A DNA stretch of 64,000 nucleotides from Marinihelvus fidelis (GCF_008725655.1 NZ_VYXP01000001.1:248001-312000); one strand, 5' to 3'; shown: positions 18,281-27,058, numbered from the stretch's first letter. Notes: a model not told the origin generated them from the sequence alone. Numbers and translations: made by a program.

Positions 18281-18964
18281 ATGTCCGGATTCCACTCAAA
18301 GTCCATCGCGCCTGGCTGTCGTTCGCTTGTCCTGGCCCTGATGGTCGCCACCTCGGCGGCGGTTGCGAAAGACGACTTGCCCGATGTCGACTCAAATGGC
18401 CTGCACCGGTTGCACGACACCAAGGCCGACCTGGTCTATGCCAAGCCGGGCGCCGACCTGTCGAACTACACCGAGGTCATGCTGGTGGACTGTTTCGTGC
18501 AGTTCAAGAAGAACTGGGAGCGGGACTACAACCTGGGTGAGGTCGGGCTGCAAGGCCGCGTCATGGACAAGGACATTGAGCGGATCAAGAAGGGCGTCGC
18601 CGAGGAATTCAACAAGGTTTTCTCAGAGGTTCTGACGAAGAAAGGCTACAAGGTGGTCGACGCGCCAGCCGATGGCGTACTGGCCGTGCGGCCCGCGATC
18701 CTTAACCTGGATGTGACGGCGCCGGACCTCAGGCGCGGCGGCCCGAGCATCACCTGGGTACAGTCCGCCGGATCGATGACACTCTACATGGAACTGTATG
18801 ACGCGCCCAAGGATGAGCTGATCGCCCGCGTGGTGGATTCCCGGGCCGACGATCACGGTATGCGCGAAGTTGCGAACTCGGTTACGAACCGCGCGGCCGC
18901 TGACCGCATGCTGCGATCCTGGGCCGAGCAACTGGCCGACCACCTGGGCGCGGTCAGCCAGTAA
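18281..18964 (+). CDS. DUF3313-like exported protein, 227 aa
   Basis: An AAGGAG ribosome-binding site precedes the ATG, and residues 1-31 form a signal peptide (SLVLALMVATSAAVAKD). The mature part includes LVYAKPGADLSNYTEVMLVDCFVQF, which resembles the start of DUF3313 proteins, then a region (GVAEEFNKVFSEVL) and YKVVDAPADGVLAVRPAILNLDV that fit that family of periplasmic or outer-membrane-associated proteins. There is no lipobox Cys. The function is not known. It is separated from the convergent oxidoreductase gene by a very strong hairpin. Confidence 0.75.
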   Translation: MSGFHSKSIAPGCRSLVLALMVATSAAVAKDDLPDVDSNGLHRLHDTKADLVYAKPGADLSNYTEVMLVDCFVQFKKNWERDYNLGEVGLQGRVMDKDIERIKKGVAEEFNKVFSEVLTKKGYKVVDAPADGVLAVRPAILNLDVTAPDLRRGGPSITWVQSAGSMTLYMELYDAPKDELIARVVDSRADDHGMREVANSVTNRAAADRMLRSWAEQLADHLGAVSQ

Positions 18965-18971
18965 GTACCCG

Positions 18972-19000
18972 GACCGGGGCGCGGCCCGCGCGCCCCGGTC
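18972..19000. terminator. Perfect GC-rich hairpin between convergent genes
   Basis: GACCGGGGCGCG (18972-18983) and its exact complement CGCGCCCCGGTC (18989-19000) leave a 5-base loop. It ends inside the stop codon of the minus-strand oxidoreductase gene. There is no U-tract on either side, so it may act as a bidirectional terminator or 3'-end stabiliser. Confidence 0.65.
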
Positions 19001-20309
19001 AGTCCGGCGTCCAGCCGTTGTGGTAGTCCGCCATGATCAGTTGGTTGGCGGCCTCGTTGTCGTCAAACGCGCCTGAATCGGCATTCCAGGCCAGCTGGTC
19101 ACCGGTGCGGTAGGCGATATTGCCCATCTGCGCGTTGATCGCCGCCAGTGCGCCGGATTCGATCGGCGTGTTCAGTCGCGACGGGTCGCCGGCGCGGATG
19201 GCGTCGGCGAAATTGGCGGTGTGCAGGTCCAGGGTGTTGACGCCCTCGGCCGGATAGCCCGACTCGATCGCCTCCATCTTGGGCGGCCCTTCCTTGCCCC
19301 AGCCGACGAACTCGTGCTCGGGGTAGACATCGTAGCCTCCGCGACTCACCACCAGCGTGCCGTTGTTGCCCACGAACGCGATGCCTTCGGGCATGCGATA
19401 AGGCCCCAGGTCGATGCCGGTGGCATGCTCCCAAAGCATGCTGAAGTCCTTGTAGCGGTATGCCGCCTGCAAGGTGTCCGGCGTTTCCGAGGCGTCATCG
19501 GGCCAGGCCAGCTTGCCGCCTGATGCCATCACGGTTTCCGGTGCGCTGGCTCCCATGACCCACAGCGCGATGTCGATCTCGTGAACGCCCCAGTCGGTCA
19601 TCAGGCCGCCGGCATAGTCCCAGAACCAGCGGAAATTGAAGTGGAACCGGTTGGGGTTGTAGGGCCGTTTCGGCGCCGGGCCCAGCCACATGTCGTAGTC
19701 GACGCCCGCGGGGCCCGGCTCGTCGGGCTTGACCGGCACCGGCTTCATCCAGCCCTGGTAGGCCCAGGTCCGCACCAGGCGGATCTGGCCCAGCACGCCG
19801 GACCGGACGATCTCGCGGGCGCGCTGGTAGTGCGGTCCGCTGCGCTGCCACTGGCCGGTCTGGACCGCCAGGCCCGATTCGCGGGCGGCGTCGACCATCA
19901 GCCGGCATTCACCGATGCTGTTGGCCACCGGTTTTTCCACGTAAACGTGCTTACCGGCGCGCACGGCGTCGATCATCTGCCGGCAATGCCAGTGGTCCGG
20001 CGTGCCGATGATGACGGCGTCGACGTCCGGCCGGGCGAGCAATTCGCGGTAGTCGCCGTAACTGTCCGGGCGGTTTTTGCGCAGCCTGGCGTAGTCCGCC
20101 TGGCGGCGTTCGATGACGGACCGGTCGACATCGCAGATGGCGACGACGTCGAAATCATCCTGCTTGAGCAACGAGGTGGTATTGGCCCAGCCCATGCCAT
20201 TGCAGCCGATCACGCCCACCTGCAGGCGGTCGTTGGCGGCCACGTGGCGCCCGAGTGTGCCCAGCGCGATGGCGCCGGCACCCAGCTTGACGAAGTCCCG
20301 GCGCTGCAT
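18999..20309 (-). CDS. Tat-exported Gfo/Idh/MocA family oxidoreductase
   Basis: MQRRDFVKLGAGAIALGTLG is a twin-arginine signal, so the enzyme is exported folded, probably with its cofactor. LQVGVIGCNGMGWANTTSL is the NAD(P)-binding glycine motif; AGKHVYVEKPVANSIGEC contains the EKP signature of Gfo/Idh/MocA proteins; the C-terminal half (WFWDYAGGLMTDWGVHEIDIALWVMG) is the dimerisation/substrate domain with the G-HxxD-type active-site run. These enzymes oxidise or isomerise sugars and inositols; the exported subgroup includes glycosidase-like NAD-dependent enzymes. The substrate is unknown. The gene starts 6 bp after the FKBP gene on the same strand. Confidence 0.87.
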   Translation of the reverse strand: MQRRDFVKLGAGAIALGTLGRHVAANDRLQVGVIGCNGMGWANTTSLLKQDDFDVVAICDVDRSVIERRQADYARLRKNRPDSYGDYRELLARPDVDAVIIGTPDHWHCRQMIDAVRAGKHVYVEKPVANSIGECRLMVDAARESGLAVQTGQWQRSGPHYQRAREIVRSGVLGQIRLVRTWAYQGWMKPVPVKPDEPGPAGVDYDMWLGPAPKRPYNPNRFHFNFRWFWDYAGGLMTDWGVHEIDIALWVMGASAPETVMASGGKLAWPDDASETPDTLQAAYRYKDFSMLWEHATGIDLGPYRMPEGIAFVGNNGTLVVSRGGYDVYPEHEFVGWGKEGPPKMEAIESGYPAEGVNTLDLHTANFADAIRAGDPSRLNTPIESGALAAINAQMGNIAYRTGDQLAWNADSGAFDDNEAANQLIMADYHNGWTPD

Positions 20310-20315
20310 GGGCGG

Positions 20316-20744
20316 TCAGCCGATCGCGACCAGCTTGAGGTCGAAATTCAGGTCCTTGCCGGCCAGCGGGTGGTTGCCGTCGACGGTGATGGTGTCGTCG
20401 CCGATGGCGGTGACGGTCAGGTTCAGCGGCTGGCCACCCTGGTTGCGCGCCTGCAGCGTCATGCCAATTTCCGGCTCCAGGCCATCGGGCAGGGCCTCTT
20501 TGGGCACATCCTGGATCATCTGGTCGTGGCGCGGGCCGTAGGCTTCTTCGGACGGGATGTTGATGGTCTTCTCATCGCCAACGGCCATGCCCTCGACGGC
20601 CTTGTCGAAGCCGGCGATGACCTGGCCGGAGCCGACTTCGAACTCGAGCGGGTCGCGGCCGTCGGATGAATCGAACTGGGTGCCGTCATCCAGCGTGCCG
20701 GTGTAGTGAATCTTGACGGTGTCGCCTGCTTTCGCCTGGCTCAT
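20316..20744 (-). CDS. SlyD-like FKBP peptidyl-prolyl isomerase
   Basis: A 142-residue cytoplasmic protein with an FKBP core (VKIHYTGTLDDGTQFDSS, then PLEFEVGSGQVIAGFDKAVEGM) split by the insert-in-flap chaperone domain (EEAYGPRHDQM to the VDGNHPLAGKDLNFDL signature). This is the SlyD/FkpB architecture, but the His-rich metal-binding tail of E. coli SlyD is absent. It would act as a cis-trans prolyl isomerase and holdase. An AAGGAG lies just before the ATG at 20744; the frame is open upstream to 20960 without conservation. It probably heads a two-gene unit with the Tat-exported oxidoreductase, for which folding help before export would make sense, though that is inference. Confidence 0.9.
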   Translation of the reverse strand: MSQAKAGDTVKIHYTGTLDDGTQFDSSDGRDPLEFEVGSGQVIAGFDKAVEGMAVGDEKTINIPSEEAYGPRHDQMIQDVPKEALPDGLEPEIGMTLQARNQGGQPLNLTVTAIGDDTITVDGNHPLAGKDLNFDLKLVAIG

Positions 20745-20871
20745 GGTTTGCTCCTTGGGGAAGGGGTTGGATCGGGCCATTGACCATAGCAGAACGCGGC
20801 GGCGCGCGTGGACGGATTCGGCGCGTCGAAGCCCGCTGGACGCTGTCGCGCCGCTACCGGACAATGAGCCG

Positions 20872-21546
20872 ATGAGACACTGGACCAAGCTGGGCGAGGC
20901 GCCCATTCCCGGAACTGCCAAACGCCTGGACCTGCACCAGGGCAAGGACGATTTCTTCATTCACATCTCCGGCAGCACGGAGTTGATGAATTCGCGAAAA
21001 CACGGCTCCGAGGACGCGCTGGGTGAGCTGGTCTGCGTCGGGCTGGCACGCCAACGGGACGCGCGTGTACTGGTCGGCGGCCTGGGCATGGGGTTCACGC
21101 TGGCGGCGGTACTGAAGACGGTGGGCGAGGGTGCCGAGGTGACAGTGGCCGAACTGATCCCCGAAGTCGTGGACTGGAACCGCGGGCCGTTGGGCGAGCG
21201 CGCCGGCCGGCCGCTGGACGACCCCCGCACCCGCGTGTTCATTGGCGACGTGGCCGACCTGCTGCGGAGCGGCGATGCCCGCTTTGATGCCATTGCGCTT
21301 GATGTCGACAACGGCCCCGAGGGGCTGACCCAGGACGGCAACGACTGGATCTACTCACCGGCCGGCCTGGCGGCCACGCGCGCGGCGCTCGCGCCCGGGG
21401 GTCGGGTGGCGTACTGGTCGGCCGGCCCGGATGCGGCCTTCGGGCGTTTGCTGGGGCGGGCAGGCTATCGTGTTGATGAAAAGCAGGTCTACGCCCATGG
21501 CAGCAAGGGCACTCGCCATACCATCTGGCTGGCGCACCCGGGCTGA
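20872..21546 (+). CDS. Spermidine-synthase-like SAM-binding protein
   Basis: The 224-residue protein has a Rossmann methyltransferase fold: VLVGGLGMGFTLAAVLK (motif I), VTVAELIPEVVDWNRG (motif II with acidic residue) and DAIALDVDNGPEG, then a C-terminal GGRVAYWSAGPD strand. Such proteins are often named spermidine synthase, but the N-terminal beta-domain of true SpeE is absent and I cannot see the aminopropyltransferase polyamine pocket, so a methyltransferase of unknown substrate is equally possible. There is no speD nearby. The ATG at 20872 is chosen because the RHWTKLGEAPIPG region starts the conserved sequence. Confidence 0.8.
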   Translation: MRHWTKLGEAPIPGTAKRLDLHQGKDDFFIHISGSTELMNSRKHGSEDALGELVCVGLARQRDARVLVGGLGMGFTLAAVLKTVGEGAEVTVAELIPEVVDWNRGPLGERAGRPLDDPRTRVFIGDVADLLRSGDARFDAIALDVDNGPEGLTQDGNDWIYSPAGLAATRAALAPGGRVAYWSAGPDAAFGRLLGRAGYRVDEKQVYAHGSKGTRHTIWLAHPG

Positions 21547-21553
21547 GCGGTGC

Positions 21554-21573
21554 TATAAATCGCGTAACGATTT
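21554..21573 (+). promoter_or_regulatory. -10-like TATAAA overlapping an inverted repeat
   Basis: In the 43-bp gap before the serine-hydrolase gene, TATAAA (21554-21559) overlaps AAATCG-CGTAA-CGATTT (21557-21573), a perfect 6-base inverted repeat. It could be a promoter with operator; no regulator is evident. Confidence 0.35.
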
Positions 21574-21589
21574 GATTCAGGGGGGAGTC

Positions 21590-23791
21590 ATGAAAGGGAG
21601 AATCAAGTACGGGCTGCTGGTGCTCGCGTTGTGCCTGGGCTGCGCGCTGAGCCCGCTTGCCGCCGCCATGGCCGTTGTCGAGCGCAGCGGCTCCTGGTTC
21701 GATCCCACGCACGACGGCGAAGGCTTTGTCGTCCAGTTCATCAATGACAACCTGGCCGTGGTCTACTGGTTTACCTACGACGCCGACGGCGCGCAGCGCT
21801 GGTTCACCGGCCTGGGCAACGCCTCGGGCGATGAACTGCATTTTCCGGAGTTGCTGGTCACCCAGGGGGGCGAGTTTGGCCCCGGCTTCGACAAGGACGC
21901 CGTCAAGCGCATTGCCGTGGGTGAACTGACCCTGACCTTCGCCAGCGACAGCGCCGGGACCGCGGCGTACGTGATCGATGGCACTGCCGGTGAACAGTCC
22001 ATCGTTCGCGCCACGCGCCCGGTTGAAGTGGTGGCCGCGGCGTCGCCTACGGTGCCGCGCAAGAGTGGTTCCTGGTACAACCCCGAGCGCGATGGTGAAG
22101 GCCTGATCCTGGAGATTCTCGAGGACGGCCGGCAGGTGGTGTACTGGTTCACCTATGACATCAACGGTAACCAGGCCTGGATGCTTTCGCTGGGTGGAGC
22201 CTCGGCGGCCGAGGGCAGTTTCAGCCTGGACATGCTGCAGCCGGTGGGCGGCCGTTTCGGGCCGGAATTCGATCCCGCCGACGTGGTCCGCGAGCCGGTG
22301 GGCCGCACGCGCGTCAGCCTTCAGTGTGACGGCAGCTACCTGGATTTCACCAACACCGACCCGGTGGATTTCGTCAGTTTCGGCTTCGACCTGCAGCAAC
22401 TGGTGGGCATCGGCCCCAACAGCTGCGTGGACCCGGTGCTGGTCAACCGCTACCCGGCGGATGACGATGGCCGGGTGGCCACGCCGGATAACGCGGCGGG
22501 GCAGCAGATGCGCTGGCTGCTGGATCGCTTTGCCGGCGACGAGCCCTTCAGCGACGAAGTGCTGCGCGAACACTTCAGTGACGCCTGGCTGGCGAACAAT
22601 TCGCTGGCGGTAACCCGAAACCTGCTGACCAGCAATCGGCAGCTGTTCCGCGGCGCCGGGATCAACGACCCCATTTCCATGGCGCCGACCAGCATCGTCG
22701 CCGTGCTCACGGCCCAGGACAACCGCCGTGCCTTCACGGTGCTGGATGCCAACCTGGGCGATGGCAAGATCAACAGCCTGTATTTTTATGACTACGGTTT
22801 TGGCGGCACCTCGGTCATTTATGCCAGCGACGCGGCACTGAGTATGGACCAGGCGGCGGACCGGTTCGCCAGCCTCTCAGACCAGCCGGGCCTGGTGGTG
22901 GCGCGGATTAACGACCAGAACCAGTGCCAGGCCGTGACCGGGCGCAATGCCAACACGCTGCGCTCGACCGCGTCGATCTTCAAGATCTGGGTGCTCGCCG
23001 GTGTGGCCAGCGCGCTGGACGAGCGCGCGCTGTACCACGACCAGGTGGCCGGAATCGATGGCGGCAAGCAGGTGCGCGGCGGGCCGTTGTTTGCCGAGCC
23101 CGCCGGGCTGCCGCTGTCGGTGGACCAGCTGTCGACGCTGATGATGGGCGTCAGTGACAACACCGCCACAGACATGCTGCTGGCGCTGGCAGGGCGTGAC
23201 CGCATCGACGGCCTGCATGCCGAGTATGGCCACTCAATGCCCGAGGTGATGGCGCCGCAACTGGGCATCAGCGAGCAGTTCCACCTGTTCTTCTCCTTCC
23301 CGATGGCCGAGTCGATGGAGTACCTGGACGGCACCGAGTCGTTCCAGCGCCAGTTCCTTGAAGAACGCATCGTGCCGCTGGGCGCGTCCGGTTCCGGGGG
23401 TGGAGGCTACAACAACGAGTCGTTGTTCATCGATGGCGCCTGGCGCGCCAGCCCGATGGACGTCTGCGGCGCCTTCGCGCGGCACCGGTTGCACGCGCCC
23501 GGTTCCGATGCGGCCTTGCTGGTTGATCGTGCGTTGCAGACTTCGGCCGCGCAACCCAACCTTCGCAGCGAATGGGATCGCGTCTGGTACAAGGGCGGCA
23601 GCCTGGAGTCCGGTGCCAACGGCCTGCTGGTGCTGACCCATGCCTTCATGCTCGAGCGCGAGGGTGAAGACCCCGTGGTCGTGGTGGCCATGGCCAACCA
23701 TCCGGCTGGTGGCATCGATGCCACCCTGGTGCAGTCGATCGTGGGTCGCCTGCTGGCGCTGGCCGCGACACTGCCGGCGCAGGCGCAATGA
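21590..23791 (+). CDS. Exported class A beta-lactamase-like serine hydrolase with duplicated N-terminal module
   Basis: A signal peptide (KYGLLVLALCLGCALSPLAAA) leads into two copies of a roughly 45-residue module: residues 33-77 (SGSWFDPTHDGEGF to WFTGLG) and 159-203 (SGSWYNPERDGEGL to MLSLG), each with the pattern SGSW-x2-P-x2-DGEG and VVYWFTYD. The C-terminal part has the penicillin-binding motifs: S462-I-F-K465 (SxxK), S522-D-N524 (SDN) and K668-G-G670 (KTG equivalent). This is the layout of class A beta-lactamases and related hydrolases, but the protein (733 aa) is more than twice as long as a beta-lactamase, so it more likely acts on cell-wall or peptide substrates. GGGGGAG precedes the ATG at 21590. 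Confidence 0.83.
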   Translation: MKGRIKYGLLVLALCLGCALSPLAAAMAVVERSGSWFDPTHDGEGFVVQFINDNLAVVYWFTYDADGAQRWFTGLGNASGDELHFPELLVTQGGEFGPGFDKDAVKRIAVGELTLTFASDSAGTAAYVIDGTAGEQSIVRATRPVEVVAAASPTVPRKSGSWYNPERDGEGLILEILEDGRQVVYWFTYDINGNQAWMLSLGGASAAEGSFSLDMLQPVGGRFGPEFDPADVVREPVGRTRVSLQCDGSYLDFTNTDPVDFVSFGFDLQQLVGIGPNSCVDPVLVNRYPADDDGRVATPDNAAGQQMRWLLDRFAGDEPFSDEVLREHFSDAWLANNSLAVTRNLLTSNRQLFRGAGINDPISMAPTSIVAVLTAQDNRRAFTVLDANLGDGKINSLYFYDYGFGGTSVIYASDAALSMDQAADRFASLSDQPGLVVARINDQNQCQAVTGRNANTLRSTASIFKIWVLAGVASALDERALYHDQVAGIDGGKQVRGGPLFAEPAGLPLSVDQLSTLMMGVSDNTATDMLLALAGRDRIDGLHAEYGHSMPEVMAPQLGISEQFHLFFSFPMAESMEYLDGTESFQRQFLEERIVPLGASGSGGGGYNNESLFIDGAWRASPMDVCGAFARHRLHAPGSDAALLVDRALQTSAAQPNLRSEWDRVWYKGGSLESGANGLLVLTHAFMLEREGEDPVVVVAMANHPAGGIDATLVQSIVGRLLALAATLPAQAQ

Positions 23792-23810
23792 TCAGACACC
23801 GGCCTGGCGA

Positions 23811-24587
23811 TTGAAGCTTTTCAAGCTGGTTCGCATCCTGCTGTTGTTGCTGGTGCTGGTGGCCGTCGCCAGCAACCAGTTCCTCGGCCAGGCCCGGCTG
23901 GCCTCGTGGGAGCGAACCCTGTGGGTGACCGTGTACCCCATCGCCGCCGACGGGCAGGCCGTCACCCGCAGCTATATCGATGCCTTGCGCCCGGAGCAGT
24001 TTGACGAGATCTCGACGTTCATCGGCCAGCAGGCGCGACGGCACGGGGTGCCGCTGGCGGACCCCGTGCACGTGCAACTGGCGCCGCGCGTGGATTCGCT
24101 GCCGCCCCCACCGCCCACCGACGGCAACCGTTTTTCCGTCGCTGTCTGGAGCCTGAAGATGCGCTGGTGGGCCTGGCGCAATGGCCGTGTCGACGGCCTG
24201 CCAAGCGCGGATGTGCGCCTGTTCGTGAAGTACCAGGCCGCGCGCAATGGCGTGGTCCTGGACGCCTCGCTGGGTATGCGCAAGGGTCGCTACGGCGTGG
24301 TCAATGCCTTCGCGTCCAATGGTCAGGCGGCGATGAACCGCGTGGTCATCGTGCACGAGTTGCTGCATGTGCTGGGGGCGACGGACAAGTACGAGCTTTA
24401 CAGCGGCCAGCCCATTCCCCCGGATGGCCTGGCCAATCCGCTGCAGGACCCGCTGTACCCGCAGCGGCGGGCCGAGATCATGGGCGCCCGGATCGCCGAG
24501 TCGCCGTTCCGCGCCCGGATGCCATCGTCACTGGGCCAGTGCGTGATCGGCGTGGCCACCGCCAACGAGATCGGCTGGGTCGACTAG
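23811..24587 (+). CDS. Membrane-anchored metzincin-like protease, HEXXHXXGXXD
   Basis: One N-terminal hydrophobic segment (LVRILLLLLVLVAVASNQFL) can act as signal anchor. The catalytic signature H182-E183-L-L-H186-V-L-G189-A-T-D192 is HEXXHXXGXXD, the form in which Asp replaces the third His, known from snapalysin-type metzincins. The rest is basic and beta-rich, ending in CVIGVATANEIGWVD. I find no ATG near the conserved start, and the TTG at 23811 gives the best N-terminus; confidence in the exact start is low. It begins 19 bp after the serine-hydrolase gene, so the two hydrolases are probably cotranscribed and exported. Confidence 0.72.
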   Translation: MKLFKLVRILLLLLVLVAVASNQFLGQARLASWERTLWVTVYPIAADGQAVTRSYIDALRPEQFDEISTFIGQQARRHGVPLADPVHVQLAPRVDSLPPPPPTDGNRFSVAVWSLKMRWWAWRNGRVDGLPSADVRLFVKYQAARNGVVLDASLGMRKGRYGVVNAFASNGQAAMNRVVIVHELLHVLGATDKYELYSGQPIPPDGLANPLQDPLYPQRRAEIMGARIAESPFRARMPSSLGQCVIGVATANEIGWVD

Positions 24588-24627
24588 AATAGTTCTTTGG
24601 GAGCCTGTTCCCGACCCGGAGAACGCC

Positions 24628-25569
24628 GTGCGAATTGTGCTTGTCGGCGCCAGTGGATTCCTGGGCCAGAACCTGGTCCGGTCGCTGGCACGCGAAGGTC
24701 ACGAGTGTATTGTCCTGACGCGTGATGCCGCGCGCCGGAAGGCCTGTCGCCTGGTGCCGAACACCCACCTGGTGGCCGCCGATGTCAATGACGCGGCCGC
24801 ACTTGAAGCCCGATTTGAAGGCAGCGACGCCGTTGTCAGCATGGCGGGCATCCTCAACGAAAGCCTGTTCGGCGACAGCGATTTCCAGCGTGTTCACGTG
24901 GACCTGGTCGGCTCCATCTGCAAGGCCGCCGGCGCCGCCGGGGTCAGGCGCATCCTGCACGTCAGCGCCATCAATGCCGGTGAGGGCGAAAGCCAGTACC
25001 TGGCCAGCAAGGGCCGGGCCGAGGCACTGCTGCTGAACAGCGGCCTGGATGTCAGCATCTACCGTCCATCGGTGATCTTCGGGCCAGGCGATACCTTCTT
25101 TAACCGCTTCGCCGGCCTGTTGCGATACGCACCGGTGCTGCCGTTAGCCTGCCCGGAGGCGCGCATGCAGCCCGTGTTCGTGGGGGATGTGGCCGCCGCC
25201 ATGTGCCGCACGCTGGCCTCGCACGGCACGCTGGGGCCGGTCATGGAGCTGGGTGGCCCGCGTATCTACACGCTGCGGGAGTTGGTGCGCTGGACGGCCA
25301 AGATGATGGGCCGCAAGCGCTGGGTGCCGGGGCTGCCCGATTCGCTGTCACGCTCGCAAGCGCTGGCGATGAACTGGGTACCCGGGCGGCCATTCACGCT
25401 GGACAACTACCAGTCGCTGCAGCTGGACAACGTGGCCGAGCCGAACGTACTGCCGGAACTGGGCATCGAGCCGACCCCGTTCCAGTCCGTCGCGCCGGGC
25501 TACATTGGCCTGACGTCGCGGCAGCAGCGGCTGGACCAGTTACGTCGCCGAGGGCGGCCCGGGCGCTAG
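24628..25569 (+). CDS. NAD(P)-binding epimerase-like protein (NDUFA9-type short-chain family)
   Basis: A 313-residue atypical short-chain dehydrogenase/epimerase. The N-terminal RIVLVGASGFLGQNLVRSL is the GxxGFLG dinucleotide motif; later ILHVSAINAGEGESQYLASKGRAEALL carries the Ser and YxxxK-like catalytic stretch (Tyr in SQYLASK), and SIYRPSVIFGPGDTFFNRFAGLLR is typical of the complex-I NDUFA9/ubiquinone-related subgroup. The substrate is unknown. It starts with GTG behind a CCCGGAGAA ribosome-binding site. Its TAG stop shares CTAG with the stop of the convergent photolyase gene. Confidence 0.85.
   Translation: MRIVLVGASGFLGQNLVRSLAREGHECIVLTRDAARRKACRLVPNTHLVAADVNDAAALEARFEGSDAVVSMAGILNESLFGDSDFQRVHVDLVGSICKAAGAAGVRRILHVSAINAGEGESQYLASKGRAEALLLNSGLDVSIYRPSVIFGPGDTFFNRFAGLLRYAPVLPLACPEARMQPVFVGDVAAAMCRTLASHGTLGPVMELGGPRIYTLRELVRWTAKMMGRKRWVPGLPDSLSRSQALAMNWVPGRPFTLDNYQSLQLDNVAEPNVLPELGIEPTPFQSVAPGYIGLTSRQQRLDQLRRRGRPGR
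25566..25569. other. Second CTAG tetramer shared by two convergent stop codons
   Basis: TAG at 25567-25569 ends the epimerase on the plus strand and the complement of 25566-25568 ends the photolyase, the same geometry as at 2024-2027. Confidence 0.9.
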
Positions 25570-26999
25570 CCGTTTCTCAACTGCGCCAGCGCCGCCAGCG
25601 CGCGCTCGCGGCCGGCCTTGTGGTCGATAACGGGTTCCGGGTAGGTCTCACCCAGGCGCACACCGGCTTCGCGTAACACGGCCGCCGGCGCCTCCCACGG
25701 CGTGTGAATGTGTTTCGCAGGCAGGTCCGCGAGTTCAGGTACCCAGCGCCGCACGTAGTCTCCTTCGGCATCGAACTTCTCGCCCTGCAGCATCGGGTTG
25801 AAGATGCGGAAGTAGGGCGCGGCGTCGGCGCCGCATCCGGCCGACCACTGCCATCCCAGCGTGTTACTGGCCAGGTCCGCGTCGACCAGGGTGTCCCAGA
25901 ACCAGCGCGCGCCGTCCTGCCAGGGCTGCAGCAGGTGCTTGACCAGCAGGCTGGCGACCACCATGCGTACGCGGTTATGCATCCAGCCCGTGGCCCAGAG
26001 TTCGCGCATGCCGGCGTCGACGATCGGGTAGCCGGTCAGCCCTGTCTGCCAGGCTTGCAGCGTCTCCTCATCCGCGGACCAGGGGAACGCGCGGTACTTC
26101 TCGTTCAGCGCCTGGGTGGGCGTGTCGGGGAAGTGAACCAGCAGGTGGTAGCCAAACTCGCGCCAGGCGATCTCGCTCAGGTACTTGTAACCCACGCCGC
26201 GGTCGACGGCGCCGGAGGCATGAACCGCCGCCCAGACCTGGCGCGGCCCCAGCTGGCCATGCGCCAGGTAGGGCGAGAGGCGGGACGTGCCGGCCTCGGC
26301 GGGGATGTCGCGTTGCTCGCCATAACGATTCACCGGCCCGTCGAGAAACGCCTGCAGGGCGTCAGACGCCCCGTTCAGGGTGGGTGTCCAACGGTTGGAA
26401 AAACCGTCTGCCCAGTCGCGCTTGGGTAACAGGTCCAGTTCTTCCGGCGCCAGGCCGTCGGGCACCGTGTCGGGCGCGCGCGGGCGGCTGTCCGGAAGCA
26501 GTACGGGTGTTTCGGCGGGCAGGGAGCGCAGGTGTTTCCAGAATGGCGTGAACACGCGGAACGGCTTGCCGGACTGGTTGCTGACCTGGTCCGGCTCCCA
26601 CAGCAAGGCGGCGTTACCGGTCCAGGTCTCGAGCCCATCGTCGCGGAGGGCCGCTTCGACCCGGGCATCGCGCTCGATGGCCGCGGGCTCGTAGCGGCGG
26701 TTCCACAGCACCTGGCCGGCGTTGGTCTCGTCGGCCAGGCGGCGCAGGGTATCGATGCTGGAACCCTGTTCCAGTACCAGCGGCAGGCCCAGTTCATCCA
26801 GCGCATCGGCCAGGCTGGCGAGCGCGTGGTGCAGCCACCAGCGGCTGGCACCACCCGGCCGCCAGTCGCCGTCCTCGTCATCGGCCAGCACATACACAGG
26901 CAGCACAGGGCCACCGCCGGCGATGGCGCGGGACAGCGCGGGATTGTCATTGACGCGCAGGTCGCGCCGGAACCAGACAATGGATGGGGCGTCAGTCAC
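25566..26999 (-). CDS. phrB: Deoxyribodipyrimidine photolyase (class I CPD type)
   Basis: The protein repairs UV-induced cyclobutane pyrimidine dimers using reduced FAD and light. IVWFRRDLRVNDNPALSRAI is the N-terminal photolyase signature, with PVYVLADD next. The FAD-binding half has WMHNRVRMVVASLLVKHLLQPW, LASNTLGWQWSAGCGADAAPYFRIFNP and KFDAEGDYVRRWVPEL, all diagnostic of class I photolyases, and the length (about 477 aa) is normal. I prefer the GTG at 26999 because AAAAAGG lies 9 bases upstream and it gives the usual short N-terminus; an ATG at 27020 is the alternative. It is divergent from aguA. Confidence 0.9.
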   Translation of the reverse strand: MTDAPSIVWFRRDLRVNDNPALSRAIAGGGPVLPVYVLADDEDGDWRPGGASRWWLHHALASLADALDELGLPLVLEQGSSIDTLRRLADETNAGQVLWNRRYEPAAIERDARVEAALRDDGLETWTGNAALLWEPDQVSNQSGKPFRVFTPFWKHLRSLPAETPVLLPDSRPRAPDTVPDGLAPEELDLLPKRDWADGFSNRWTPTLNGASDALQAFLDGPVNRYGEQRDIPAEAGTSRLSPYLAHGQLGPRQVWAAVHASGAVDRGVGYKYLSEIAWREFGYHLLVHFPDTPTQALNEKYRAFPWSADEETLQAWQTGLTGYPIVDAGMRELWATGWMHNRVRMVVASLLVKHLLQPWQDGARWFWDTLVDADLASNTLGWQWSAGCGADAAPYFRIFNPMLQGEKFDAEGDYVRRWVPELADLPAKHIHTPWEAPAAVLREAGVRLGETYPEPVIDHKAGRERALAALAQLRNG

Positions 27000-27058
27000 G
27001 GGGGTGAACCTTTTTTGCATACAGGGCGATGTTCTTGAACGTAAAATAGCGGTTTTTG

